A stretch of DNA of 6,805 nucleotides from Actinomycetes bacterium (GCA_023389545.1 JAEWEI010000200.1:1-6805); one strand, 5' to 3'; counted from the first letter of the stretch, positions 1-6,603 are shown. Notes: a model not told the origin generated them from the letters alone. Numbers and translations: made by a program.

Positions 1-961
1 CGAGCAGCGGCGCGTCGAGGAGGTCGCGGCCGTCTGCGTGCAGCACGTCGAAGAAGAACGGGCTGAGGGTGGTGACGGCTGCGAGCTCGGCGTCCTGGGT
101 GGCGCTGCGCGCGGAGGTCTCCTGGAAGGGCCGGGGTTGGCCGTCGGGGCCGAGGGCGAGCGCCTCGCCGTCGAGCACGGCGGTGCGGACGGGCAGTGAG
201 CGGACCACGGCGACGATCTCGGGCACGCGGGAGGTGACGTCGTCGAGGCTTCGGGTGAAGATCCGCACGTCGTCCCTGTCGCGGTGGGCCTGCACGCGGA
301 TGCCGTCGAGTTTCGCGTCGACGACGACGGGCTGCCCGGCGAAGCCCGCGACGGCGGTGGCGATGTCGGGGGCGGACGCGGCGAGCATGGGGCGGACGGG
401 CCGCCCGACGGCCAGGCCGAACTCGGCGAGGGCGGCCAGGGCCTCGTCGGGGGACCCGGCGCCGAGGGCCGCCGAGGCGACCGGCTCTGTCGCCCCGGCG
501 AGCATCGCGGCCCGGCGAACCGCGTCCGGGGGCACGCCGGCCGCCTCTGCCACGGCGTCGAGCAGCAGCGCGTCGAGGGCGCCCTGGCGCAGGTCCCCGG
601 TGACGAGCCCGCGCAGCAGGCGCTGCTCGGGAGCGGTGGCGGCGGCGAACAAGTCGGTGGCGAGCGTGGTCCGGGCGGTCGAGGAGCCGGGGCCGCAGAG
701 CCGCGACATCTGCTCGAAGACGGCGTCCACGGCCAGCACGTCGAGCGTGGGCTCGGTGGCCGGATCGGGCATCGCGGCGAGTGAGCGCCAGCCCAGGCCG
801 GTGCGGCGTTGCCGCAGTTCCCCGGCGAGGTAGCGGGCGACCACGGGCGCCTCGTCGGGCGCTGTGCGGCGCAGCAGGTCGACGAGCAGCGCGCGCTTCG
901 CCAGGCGCGAGCGCGTGCCGGCCAGGGCGGCCGAGGTGGCGGCGACGTCGGCGAGGAGCAC
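1..961 (-). CDS. ligB: ATP-dependent DNA ligase, LigB type (partial, C-terminus beyond left edge)
   Basis: This gene encodes an ATP-dependent DNA ligase, which seals nicks through a lysine-AMP intermediate; such enzymes are accessory to the NAD-dependent LigA in actinobacteria. I translated the minus strand by hand. 320 codons are visible, and the frame stays open through the left edge. Residues 1-190 are an alpha-helical DNA-binding region containing TGDLRQG at about 121-127. The nucleotidyltransferase domain follows, with motif I KLDGIR (adenylated Lys217), a motif III-like VLDGEA with Glu266, and FFFDV at 302-306. The order and spacing closely resemble Mycobacterium tuberculosis LigB as I remember it, whose N-terminus MLLHDVA matches the VLLADVA here. 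That supports the GTG start at 961, which has an AGGA 7 bases upstream. Motifs IV-VI and the OB-fold should lie outside the window. The gene sits 56 bases downstream of the NTF2-like gene on the same strand and may be co-transcribed. Family assignment is firm; the physiological role is less so. Confidence 0.93.
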   Translation of the reverse strand, partial: MLLADVAATSAALAGTRSRLAKRALLVDLLRRTAPDEAPVVARYLAGELRQRRTGLGWRSLAAMPDPATEPTLDVLAVDAVFEQMSRLCGPGSSTARTTLATDLFAAATAPEQRLLRGLVTGDLRQGALDALLLDAVAEAAGVPPDAVRRAAMLAGATEPVASAALGAGSPDEALAALAEFGLAVGRPVRPMLAASAPDIATAVAGFAGQPVVVDAKLDGIRVQAHRDRDDVRIFTRSLDDVTSRVPEIVAVVRSLPVRTAVLDGEALALGPDGQPRPFQETSARSATQDAELAAVTTLSPFFFDVLHADGRDLLDAPLL

Positions 962-1017
962 CCCGCCATCCTGGCCTCGCGGGCCCCGCGCCGCCCCCTG
1001 GGACGGGACCTGCGCGC

Positions 1018-1401
1018 TCAGTCCGTGGCGGAGCCGCCGTAGTCCAATCCGGGCCAGTGCGCCCACTCCTCGAAGTGCTCGGCGCGCCCGTCGGGCGCGA
1101 ACCGCACCACCCACAGGTCGCGGAACTCGCGGGGCTGGTCGTCGAGGTCGCCGTGGTACTGCACCTCGACGCGCAGCACTGCCGTGGGCGGTTCGACGGC
1201 GACGGGCTCCGCGCGCATCGTGAACGGCGTGGGGTCCGGCCAGAACTCCGCGATGGCGGCGTGCCCGCGCAGGCCGTCGTCGTAGGCGCCGCGCCGGTAG
1301 AGCGCCTGCTCGGTGAACAGGTTCTCCACGGCGGCGACGTCCTGGGCGCGCCAGGCGTGCTCGTACCGGCCTGCCCACTCCATGACGTCAGTGGTGTCCA
1401 T
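1018..1401 (-). CDS. NTF2/SnoaL-like family protein
   Basis: This gene encodes a 127-residue cytoplasmic protein with no signal peptide or membrane segment. Its size and pattern fit the nuclear transport factor 2-like/SnoaL-like superfamily, a cone-shaped alpha+beta barrel. Visible hallmarks are an N-terminal helix with WAGRYEHAW (about 9-17), then AVENLFTEQALYRR, then GHAAIAEFW (about 46-54), and a C-terminal set of strands rich in aromatic residues (LWVVRFAPDGR, EEWAHWPG). The superfamily includes isomerases, hydrolases and binding proteins of no known activity, so no reaction can be assigned. The ATG at 1401 is preceded by GAGG at a 7-base spacing; a second in-frame ATG lies six codons in. 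It is divergent from the Mut7-C gene and lies just upstream of the ligase on the same strand. The family call is good; the function is unknown. Confidence 0.85.
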   Translation of the reverse strand: MDTTDVMEWAGRYEHAWRAQDVAAVENLFTEQALYRRGAYDDGLRGHAAIAEFWPDPTPFTMRAEPVAVEPPTAVLRVEVQYHGDLDDQPREFRDLWVVRFAPDGRAEHFEEWAHWPGLDYGGSATD

Positions 1402-1430
1402 CCGCCCCCCTCGTCCGGTCTGTCGAGCCT

Positions 1431-1476
1431 GGCATGCCGAGCGCTCGCGGGCATGCGGGGTGGGGGATTGCCCCCA
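1431..1476. repeat. Cluster of small inverted repeats in a divergent intergenic region
   Basis: The space between the divergent NTF2-like and Mut7-C genes holds GGCATGCC (1431-1438), the overlapping 10-base palindrome CGAGCGCTCG (1438-1447), a further GCATGC (1451-1456), and a 6-base stem with 4-base loop, TGGGGG-ATTG-CCCCCA (1461-1476). All were read directly. The position would suit regulator binding or promoter structure. However, short palindromes are common in GC-rich DNA, and I could not find a convincing -35/-10 pair for either gene here. No function is assigned. Confidence 0.35.
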
Positions 1477-1496
1477 GGGGCGCGCATCCTGGACGG

Positions 1497-2228
1497 GTGC
1501 GTGCTGTCCGGCTGGACATCGACCCCTCGCTGAGGTTCCTGCTGCGACCGGACCGGCGCGCGGGCTCCTTCGGGGTGCGCGCGGCGGACACCGACACGTG
1601 GGGGCATGTCGTGGAGGCGGCGGGCGTCCCGCTCACCGAGGTCGGCGCCCTCGTGGCGGACGGCGAGCCGGTGGCGGCGCATGAGACCGTCGCTGAGGCC
1701 GTGCTCCGAGTCGATCCGGTTGCCCGCCCGCAGGCCACGCCCACGTCGCCGCCGCGCTTCCTGCTCGATGTGCACCTGGGCGGGCTGATGCGGCGCCTGC
1801 GGCTGTTTGGGCTGGACGCCGCCTACCGCCCGGAGGCGGACGACCCGGAGCTGGTGCGCATCGCCGCGGCGGAGGGCCGGGTGCTGCTCACGCGTGATCG
1901 CGGGCTGCTGCGCCGCCGGAGCCTGCCGCAGGGGGCGCTGGTGCGCGGCTCGGCGACAGGCGACCAGCTCGACGATGTGCTCGACAGGTTCGCCCCGCCT
2001 CTGGCGCCGTGGACGCGGTGCACCGCATGCGGGGGAGCGCTCGCGGTCGTGGACGCACGGGAGGTGGCGGCCGAGGTGCGTCCGGGCACGTACCGGACAT
2101 ACGCGGAGTTCGCCCGGTGCGTGGACTGCGGGCACGTGTACTGGCACGGGGCACATGCGGCGCGGATCGATCCCGTGGTCGCACATGCGAGGGATGTGGT
2201 GGCGAGTCGGCGGGGCGCTTCGGGATGA
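1497..2228 (+). CDS. Mut7-C RNase domain protein with N-terminal ubiquitin-like domain
   Basis: This gene encodes a 243-residue soluble protein with two recognisable parts. Residues 1-75 resemble the Mut7-C ubiquitin-like (beta-grasp) domain, including VPLTEVGALVADGEPV at about 44-59. From about residue 87 comes the Mut7-C domain, a PIN-like RNase fold named after the C-terminus of the animal Mut-7 exonuclease: FLLDVHLGGLMRRLRLFGLDA with Asp91, a DDPELVRIA helix, and LLTRDRGLL with Asp134. A zinc ribbon follows, with Cys175/Cys178 and Cys208/Cys211. All the acidic and cysteine positions expected of the family appear intact. I chose GTG 1497 because the beta-grasp domain begins right after it. 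An in-frame ATG at 1434 would add 21 residues (GHAGWGIAPRG type) that do not look like the family, and no start has a strong ribosome-binding site. The gene stands alone, ending 16 bases before the first LacI operator. The RNA substrate of bacterial members is not established to my knowledge. Confidence 0.85.
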   Translation: MRAVRLDIDPSLRFLLRPDRRAGSFGVRAADTDTWGHVVEAAGVPLTEVGALVADGEPVAAHETVAEAVLRVDPVARPQATPTSPPRFLLDVHLGGLMRRLRLFGLDAAYRPEADDPELVRIAAAEGRVLLTRDRGLLRRRSLPQGALVRGSATGDQLDDVLDRFAPPLAPWTRCTACGGALAVVDAREVAAEVRPGTYRTYAEFARCVDCGHVYWHGAHAARIDPVVAHARDVVASRRGASG

Positions 2229-2244
2229 TCTGACCACATCTCAG

Positions 2245-2256
2245 CGAACCGGTTCG
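2245..2256. promoter_or_regulatory. Upstream LacI-family operator (O1)
   Basis: The 12-base perfect palindrome CGAACCGGTTCG is of LacI-family type, with a central CG. It repeats the core of the second palindrome centred 65 bases downstream. It starts 16 bases after the Mut7-C stop codon and lies about 23 bases upstream of the candidate -35 box. That placement suggests an auxiliary operator for looping by a LacI-type dimer or tetramer, although binding is inferred rather than shown. Confidence 0.75.
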
Positions 2257-2278
2257 GGTGCTGGCCGATGAATACGCC

Positions 2279-2308
2279 TTGCGCTGCGATGAAGAGTGCC
2301 TATAGGTT
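2279..2308 (+). promoter_or_regulatory. Candidate promoter of the regulator-transporter operon
   Basis: A -35-like TTGCGC (2279-2284) is followed by the AT-rich TATAGGTT at 2301-2308. Read as TATAGG the spacer is 16 bases; read as TAGGTT (fits TAnnnT) it is 18 bases. Transcription would begin around 2314-2316, at the centre of the second operator, which is the classic placement for repression by blocking RNA polymerase. No other AT-rich hexamer pair as good is visible between 2229 and 2378. Start-site mapping has not been seen, so this is a prediction. Confidence 0.55.
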
Positions 2309-2322
2309 GCGAACCGGTTCGC
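2309..2322. promoter_or_regulatory. Promoter-proximal LacI-family operator (O2)
   Basis: The 14-base perfect palindrome GCGAACCGGTTCGC begins directly after the candidate -10 element and should cover the transcription start. It lies 56 bases ahead of the LacI-family gene, so that protein is the obvious ligand and the gene is probably autoregulated. The core is identical to the upstream site at 2245-2256. Confidence 0.82.
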
Positions 2323-2366
2323 TGGTCGTCGGTCACCACTTCGGGGACAGGACACTGCGACGTTCC

Positions 2367-2373
2367 GGAGAGG
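2367..2373 (+). promoter_or_regulatory. Ribosome-binding site fixing the LacI-family start
   Basis: GGAGAGG lies 5 bases before the ATG at 2379. It selects this ATG over the in-frame ATG at 2268, which lies upstream of the promoter and would add 37 residues ahead of the helix-turn-helix. Confidence 0.8.
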
Positions 2374-2378
2374 CGACG

Positions 2379-3413
2379 ATGGCGACGATCGGCGATGTGG
2401 CCAAGGCTGCGGGAGTCTCCCGCAGCACGGCGTCGTACGTGCTCACCGGCAAGCGCACCACGTCGCTCGACGTGCGTCGGCGCGTCGAGCAGGCCGTCCG
2501 CGACCTCGGGTACACGCCGAACGCCGGCGCTCGCGCACTGGCCACCTCGCAGAGCATGGTGCTCGGCCTGCTGGTCCAGTTCCTCGAGGACGAGTTCGCC
2601 CCGGCGATGCTGCAGTACATGCTCGGCGTCTCGAACGTCGCCCGCGAGCTCGGCTACGACATCCTCATGGTCACCGAGCCCGAGGGCTCCCAGGCCCTCA
2701 AGCGGATCACCGACTCCCGCATGGTCGACGGCGTGGTGCTGATGAACGTCGCCGACGAGGACGAGCGCCTGCCGGTGCTGCGGGCCTCGCGCGTCCCCGG
2801 AGCGCTCGTCGGGCTCCCCGGCGACTGCACCGGCCTGGACGTCTTCGACCTCGACTTCGAAGAGGCCGGGCGCACGATGGTCGACCACCTCGCCGATCTG
2901 GGGCACCGCGACCTGGTGCTCGTCTCCCAGCCCGAGCACGTCGTCGAGCGCGGCGGCGCATACGTCTGGCGGCTGCGGGACGCCGCCCTCGCGCAGGCGA
3001 AGGCGCGCGGGATCACGCTGCACGCCGAGTACAGCGAGTCGCAGCAGCCCGCCGTCGGGCGGTTCCTCGACGACCTGCTCGACCGCCACCCGCAGGCCAC
3101 CGGCCTGCTCCTGCACAACGAGGCCGCCGCGGCCGCGCTGCCGTCCGTGCTGCACGCGCGCGGCATCCAGTCGCCCCGCGACCTCTCCGTGATCGGGCAG
3201 TACTCCGACGAGTTCGCCCGCACCTTCTCCCTGCCGTTCTCCTCGATCGAGAGCGCACCCGACCGGCTCGGCCGGATGGCGGTGCGCCAGCTCGTGCGTC
3301 GCATCGAGCAGCAGGACCCGACCGACCCGCACGTCGTGCGGTTCGTGTCACCCGAGTTGGTCGACCGGGGGAGCACGGCGCCGCCCGTGGCCCCGCCGGA
3401 CGCCCGGCCCTAG
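2379..3413 (+). CDS. LacI-family transcriptional regulator
   Basis: This gene encodes a sugar-responsive DNA-binding repressor of 344 residues, the usual length for the LacI/GalR family. The N-terminal helix-turn-helix is TIGDVAKAAGVSRSTASYVL (residues 3-22). A third helix (SLDVRRRVEQAVRDLGY, about 29-45) and the hinge helix NAGARALAT (48-56) follow, in which Leu54 matches the usual minor-groove leucine. The rest is the periplasmic-binding-protein-like effector and dimerisation domain, beginning VLGLLVQF and including VDGVVLMNV, LVSQPEHV and the C-terminal LSVIGQYSDEFA and PFSSIESAPDRLGRMAVRQLV segments. It is first in a run of sugar-transport genes, 61 bases ahead of the solute-binding protein gene. 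Two matching palindromes flank its promoter, so it very probably represses itself and the operon. The inducer cannot be read from sequence; a di- or oligosaccharide derived from the transported glycan is likely. Confidence 0.95.
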   Translation: MATIGDVAKAAGVSRSTASYVLTGKRTTSLDVRRRVEQAVRDLGYTPNAGARALATSQSMVLGLLVQFLEDEFAPAMLQYMLGVSNVARELGYDILMVTEPEGSQALKRITDSRMVDGVVLMNVADEDERLPVLRASRVPGALVGLPGDCTGLDVFDLDFEEAGRTMVDHLADLGHRDLVLVSQPEHVVERGGAYVWRLRDAALAQAKARGITLHAEYSESQQPAVGRFLDDLLDRHPQATGLLLHNEAAAAALPSVLHARGIQSPRDLSVIGQYSDEFARTFSLPFSSIESAPDRLGRMAVRQLVRRIEQQDPTDPHVVRFVSPELVDRGSTAPPVAPPDARP

Positions 3414-3427
3414 CAACACCGCTCCCT

Positions 3428-3443
3428 GGGGCACTGCCGCCCC
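3428..3443 (+). other. Weak hairpin between regulator and solute-binding protein genes
   Basis: GGGGC (3428-3432) can pair with GCCCC (3439-3443) across a 6-base loop, 15 bases after the regulator stop codon. No U-run follows, so it is not a convincing intrinsic terminator. It could act as a partial attenuator or as an RNA-stability element favouring the binding-protein part of the message. A chance pairing is also plausible in DNA this GC-rich. Confidence 0.25.
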
Positions 3444-3458
3444 GCAAATCACCTGTTC

Positions 3459-3465
3459 AAGGAGG
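3459..3465 (+). promoter_or_regulatory. Strong ribosome-binding site for the solute-binding protein
   Basis: AAGGAGG is a near-perfect Shine-Dalgarno sequence and the strongest in the window. It lies 6 bases from GTG 3472 and 9 bases from ATG 3475. It fits the high level of binding protein normally needed relative to the permeases. Confidence 0.85.
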
Positions 3466-3474
3466 AATGACGTG

Positions 3475-4713
3475 ATGCGCAAGACAACGATCCGCAGCCT
3501 GGGCGTGCTGGGGGCGGTCACGCTCGCGGCGGTGAGCCTGACAGCCTGCTCGTCGGACGGCGAGGCCGGCAGCAGCTCCTACACCTGGTGGGACCCGTAC
3601 CCCCAGCACGACGCGGCGTCCGACTGGGGCAAGCGCGTCGAGGCGTGCGGCGTCGAGGCCGGCGTCACGGTCCAGCGCACCGCGTACGACACCACGGCGC
3701 TGACCAACCAGGCGCTGCTCTCCGCGCAGGAGGGCACCTCGCCCGACGTGATCCTGCTCGACAACCCCGCCGTGTCCACGCTCGCCGACACCGGCATGCT
3801 CAACACGATGGAGGAGTTCGGCTTCGACACCTCCGCGATCGACGCGAACCTCATCGCCGCGGGCCAGCTCGACGGCGACACGTTCGGCATCCCGATCGGC
3901 GCCAACACCCTCGCGCTGTTCTACAACCAAGACGTGCTGACGGCCGCGGGCGTCGACGCCGCGAGCATCACCGACTGGGCCTCGCTCACCGACGCGCTGG
4001 CCAAGGTCACCTCGTCGGGCAAGAAGGGCATCACCTTCGCCGGCATCGGCACCGAGGAGGGCTCCTTCCAGTTCCTGCCCTGGTTCTGGGGGGCGGGCGC
4101 CGACCTGCGCGAGCTGGACTCGCCGCAGGCCGTGGCGGCGCTCGAGCTGTGGACGGGCTGGCTGGCCGACGGGTACGCCCCGAACTCGGTCATCAGCAAC
4201 TCCCAGAACACCACCTGGGAGGAGTTCCTCACCGGTGACTTCGGGTTCGTGGTGAACGGCACGTGGCAGATCAACAGCGCCGCCGAGGCGGACTTCGCCA
4301 CCGGCGTCATCCCGATCCCCGGCCAGAAGGGCGGCTCGGCGGCGGCGCCCACCGGCGGCGAGTTCGTGACCATGCCCGTGCAGAAGGACGAGGCGCGCTA
4401 CGACACCACCCGCAAGATCGTCGAGTGCATGACGACCACTGACGGGTTCGTCGAGACGGGTACGACCTTCGCGTACTACATCCCGCCGACGGCCGACGGC
4501 CAGGCGGCGATCCTCGCGGAGAACGCCGATCTGGAGCCGTGGGTGGACGCCGTCAACGCCGCCAAGGGCCGGACCAGCGACGACCTCGGCACCAACTACC
4601 CGAAGGTCTCGGAGCAGCTCTGGACCGCGGTGCAGGAAGCGCTCTCCGGCGTCGAGACGCCCCAGGTCGCGCTGACGCAGGCCCAGGAGGCCGCTGAAGC
4701 CGCGATCGGCTGA
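3475..4713 (+). CDS. Sugar ABC transporter solute-binding lipoprotein (family 1, CUT1 type)
   Basis: This gene encodes an extracellular sugar-binding lipoprotein of 412 residues that delivers a carbohydrate to the membrane permeases encoded next to it. Residues 1-24 form a lipoprotein signal peptide: a basic n-region (MRKTTIRS), a hydrophobic stretch, and the lipobox L-T-A-C with Cys25 as the lipidated residue, followed by an SSDGEAGSSS linker. The mature part has the family 1 pattern: a DVILLDNPAVSTLADTGML segment, GIPIGANTLALFYNQDVL (about 138-155), WEEFLTGDFGFVVNGTWQ (about 249-266), and aromatic residues typical of sugar-binding clefts (W39/W40 region, FLPWFWGAG). ATG 3475 is preferred, but GTG 3472, one codon upstream, is equally well placed. 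The gene lies between the regulator and the two permease genes. It probably binds an alpha-linked oligosaccharide if the downstream GH31 call is right. The ligand itself cannot be told from sequence. Confidence 0.93.
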   Translation: MRKTTIRSLGVLGAVTLAAVSLTACSSDGEAGSSSYTWWDPYPQHDAASDWGKRVEACGVEAGVTVQRTAYDTTALTNQALLSAQEGTSPDVILLDNPAVSTLADTGMLNTMEEFGFDTSAIDANLIAAGQLDGDTFGIPIGANTLALFYNQDVLTAAGVDAASITDWASLTDALAKVTSSGKKGITFAGIGTEEGSFQFLPWFWGAGADLRELDSPQAVAALELWTGWLADGYAPNSVISNSQNTTWEEFLTGDFGFVVNGTWQINSAAEADFATGVIPIPGQKGGSAAAPTGGEFVTMPVQKDEARYDTTRKIVECMTTTDGFVETGTTFAYYIPPTADGQAAILAENADLEPWVDAVNAAKGRTSDDLGTNYPKVSEQLWTAVQEALSGVETPQVALTQAQEAAEAAIG

Positions 4714-4754
4714 CCTGGCACCGCCGCTGCACCGAGCATTGAGGAACTGACCTG

Positions 4755-5741
4755 ATGAAGATGACCCAGACCAGATCGGTCGGGGCCGGCGCGGCGGCGC
4801 CGGACGGGGTGGCGGCGCGTGCCGTCGCCGCCCCGTCCGGCCGCACCGCGAGCCGCCGGTCGCGGTCCACCCGATGGGCGGCTGTCGGCTTCGCCGCACC
4901 GCTCGTGGTCTACCTGGTGGCGTTCTACGCGTTCCCGCTCTGGCGGAACATCGAGCTGAGCCTGCACGACTACACGCCGCGCGCGTTCGTGCAGGGCGAC
5001 GCCGAGTTCGTGGGGCTGGACAACTACGCCGACGTGCTGAGCTCGCGGACCTTCTGGCCCGCGCTGCGCAACACCGCGCTGTTCGTGGTGGTGTCCATCG
5101 CGTTCCAGTACGTGCTGGGCCTGGCGCTGGCGGTCTTCTTCCGGCAGAACTTCCGGCTCTCGGGGGTGCTGCGGGGCATGTTCCTCATCCCGTGGCTGCT
5201 GCCGCTCATCGTGTCCGCGTCCACCTGGTCGTGGATGCTCAACAGCGACAACGGGATCGTCAACTCGGTGCTGGGCGCCTTCGGGGTCGGCCAGATCAAC
5301 TGGCTGACGTCGCCCGAGTGGGCGCTGGTGTCCGTGATCGTCGCGAACATCTGGCTGGGCATCCCGTTCAACCTGGTGATCCTCTACTCCGGGCTGCAGA
5401 ACATTCCGGGTGACGTGTACGAGGCCGCGAGCCTCGACGGCGCGAGCGCCTGGCAGCAGTTCCGCAAGATCACGTTCCCGCTGCTGCGGCCCGTCTCGAT
5501 CATCACGCTGCTGCTCGGGCTGATCTACACGCTCAAGGTCGTCGACATCATCTGGATCATGACGACGGGCGGCCCCGGCAGCTCCTCGACGACGCTCGCC
5601 GTGTGGTCGTACCGGGAGGCGTTCGGCACCGGCCAGCCCGACTTCTCGCCCGCCGCGGCGGTCGGCAACCTGCTGATCCTCATCGCGCTCGCCTTCGGGT
5701 TCGTGTACCTGCACCTCCAGCGCCGACAGGAGCAGTCATGA
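4755..5741 (+). CDS. Sugar ABC transporter permease, MalF/UgpA-like
   Basis: This gene encodes an inner-membrane permease of 328 residues with about six transmembrane segments (roughly 41-62, 107-129, 140-160, 188-210, 247-268 and 302-320). The cytoplasmic loop at 223-242 carries the permease EAA motif EAASLDGASAWQQFRKITFP, where the transporter ATPase docks. The NYADVLSS and FFRQNFRLSGVLRG segments are typical of CUT1 MalF-type subunits. The first 40 residues are an Ala/Arg/Ser-rich cytoplasmic tail with no visible domain, as often seen in actinobacterial members. The start at 4755 has GAGGAA 8 bases upstream; ATG 4761 is a possible alternative. It should form a heterodimer with the protein encoded immediately downstream, with which it shares an ATGA stop/start overlap, and should receive substrate from the upstream lipoprotein. 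Confidence 0.94.
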   Translation: MKMTQTRSVGAGAAAPDGVAARAVAAPSGRTASRRSRSTRWAAVGFAAPLVVYLVAFYAFPLWRNIELSLHDYTPRAFVQGDAEFVGLDNYADVLSSRTFWPALRNTALFVVVSIAFQYVLGLALAVFFRQNFRLSGVLRGMFLIPWLLPLIVSASTWSWMLNSDNGIVNSVLGAFGVGQINWLTSPEWALVSVIVANIWLGIPFNLVILYSGLQNIPGDVYEAASLDGASAWQQFRKITFPLLRPVSIITLLLGLIYTLKVVDIIWIMTTGGPGSSSTTLAVWSYREAFGTGQPDFSPAAAVGNLLILIALAFGFVYLHLQRRQEQS

Positions 5742-6556
5742 CCAGCCACCGTCCCTGGTGGAAGACAGCCCTGGGCGTCTTCTTCACCGCCCTGATGCTG
5801 TTCCCCGTCTACTGGATGGTGAACGTCTCGCTCACCAAGACCAGCGACATGCGCTCGGACCCCCCGCACTGGTTCCCGTGGAACCCCACGCTCGAGGGCT
5901 ACCGCAACGTCGTCGAGCACCAGCTGCCGCACCTGGGCACGAGCATGCTCATCGGGCTCGGCACCGTGGCGCTCACGCTCGTCATCGCCGCGCCCGCCGC
6001 GTACTCGCTGGCGCAACTGAACCTGCGCGGCGGCAAGACGCTGAACTTCGTGCTGCTCGTGGCGCAGATGATCCCGGGCGTGATCATGGCGATGGGCTTC
6101 TACGCCATCTACATCAAGCTCGGCCTGCTCAACACGGTGTGGGGCCTGATCGTCGCGGACTCCACCGTCGCGGTGCCGTTCGCGGTGCTGCTGCTGACCA
6201 CGTTCATGCAGGGCATCCCACGCGAGCTGATCCAGGCCGCCACCGTCGACGGCGCGGGCACGTGGCGCACGTTCTGGTCGGTGGTGCTGCCGGTGAGCCG
6301 CAACTCGATGATCACCGCGTCGCTGTTCGCCTTCCTGTGGTCGTGGTCGGACTTCATCTTCGCCTCGACCCTCAACCGCAATGGGGACCTGATCCCCATC
6401 ACGCTCGGCATCTACAAGTACATCGGCAACAACACCACGCAGTGGAACTCGATCATGGCGACCGCCGTGGTCGCGTCGATCCCCGCCGCGGTGCTGCTCG
6501 TCGTGGCCCAGCGGTACGTCGCCGCCGGCGTCACCGCAGGGGCAGTCAAGGACTGA
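5738..6556 (+). CDS. Sugar ABC transporter permease, MalG/UgpE-like
   Basis: This gene encodes the second membrane subunit of the importer, 272 residues with about six transmembrane segments starting at residues 9-30. The EAA-type loop at 163-186 (ELIQAATVDGAGTWRTFWSV) is intact and provides the second ATPase contact. PHWFPWNPTLEGYRNVV (about 43-59) is the usual periplasmic segment of CarB/MalG-type permeases. I chose ATG 5738, which overlaps the upstream stop as ATGA with AGGAG 5 bases before it. The frame is open upstream to 5603, but those residues are Arg/Pro-rich shadow translation within the first permease gene. The overlap implies translational coupling and equal subunit levels. No ATP-binding subunit gene follows directly. 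Confidence 0.94.
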   Translation: MTSHRPWWKTALGVFFTALMLFPVYWMVNVSLTKTSDMRSDPPHWFPWNPTLEGYRNVVEHQLPHLGTSMLIGLGTVALTLVIAAPAAYSLAQLNLRGGKTLNFVLLVAQMIPGVIMAMGFYAIYIKLGLLNTVWGLIVADSTVAVPFAVLLLTTFMQGIPRELIQAATVDGAGTWRTFWSVVLPVSRNSMITASLFAFLWSWSDFIFASTLNRNGDLIPITLGIYKYIGNNTTQWNSIMATAVVASIPAAVLLVVAQRYVAAGVTAGAVKD

Positions 6557-6603
6557 GCCCCACCCCCGACCGTCCATCTCTGCAAGACCGGAGTGCCAGC
6601 ACC

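Noticed and set aside
69..833. 254-codon plus-strand frame in the left part of the window
   Set aside because: It is antisense to the ligase gene, whose motifs KLDGIR and FFFDV are unmistakable; the plus-strand product is Ser/Ala/Arg-rich with no domain.
1461..1476. Hairpin TGGGGG-ATTG-CCCCCA as a terminator
   Set aside because: It lies between divergent genes, where no transcript needs to end, and has no T-run.
2268..2378. Upstream ATG giving the LacI-family protein 37 extra residues
   Set aside because: It lies ahead of the promoter -10 and operator, has no ribosome-binding site, and would displace the helix-turn-helix from its usual N-terminal position.
2241..3332. 363-codon minus-strand frame opposite the LacI-family gene
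   Set aside because: Low-complexity HRR/GE-rich composition and no family features; the plus-strand regulator explains the region completely.
3428..3443. Intrinsic terminator after the regulator gene
   Set aside because: The stem is only 5 bases and has no following T-run, so it was kept only as a weak hairpin.
3457..4899. 480-codon open frame on the minus strand opposite the solute-binding protein and permease start
   Set aside because: The translation is rich in Arg, Gly, Val and Glu with no recognisable domain. It is a mirror of the codon bias of well-supported genes on the other strand.
4596..5714. 372-codon minus-strand frame opposite the first permease
   Set aside because: Composition dominated by R, E, Q, D and H, typical of antisense of a membrane protein in GC-rich DNA.
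5603..5737. Upstream start for the second permease
   Set aside because: These codons are out-of-frame translation of the first permease; ATG 5738 has AGGAG and the normal ATGA overlap.
5525..6577. 350-codon minus-strand frame opposite the second permease
   Set aside because: Same antisense signature; it conflicts with the clear permease on the plus strand.
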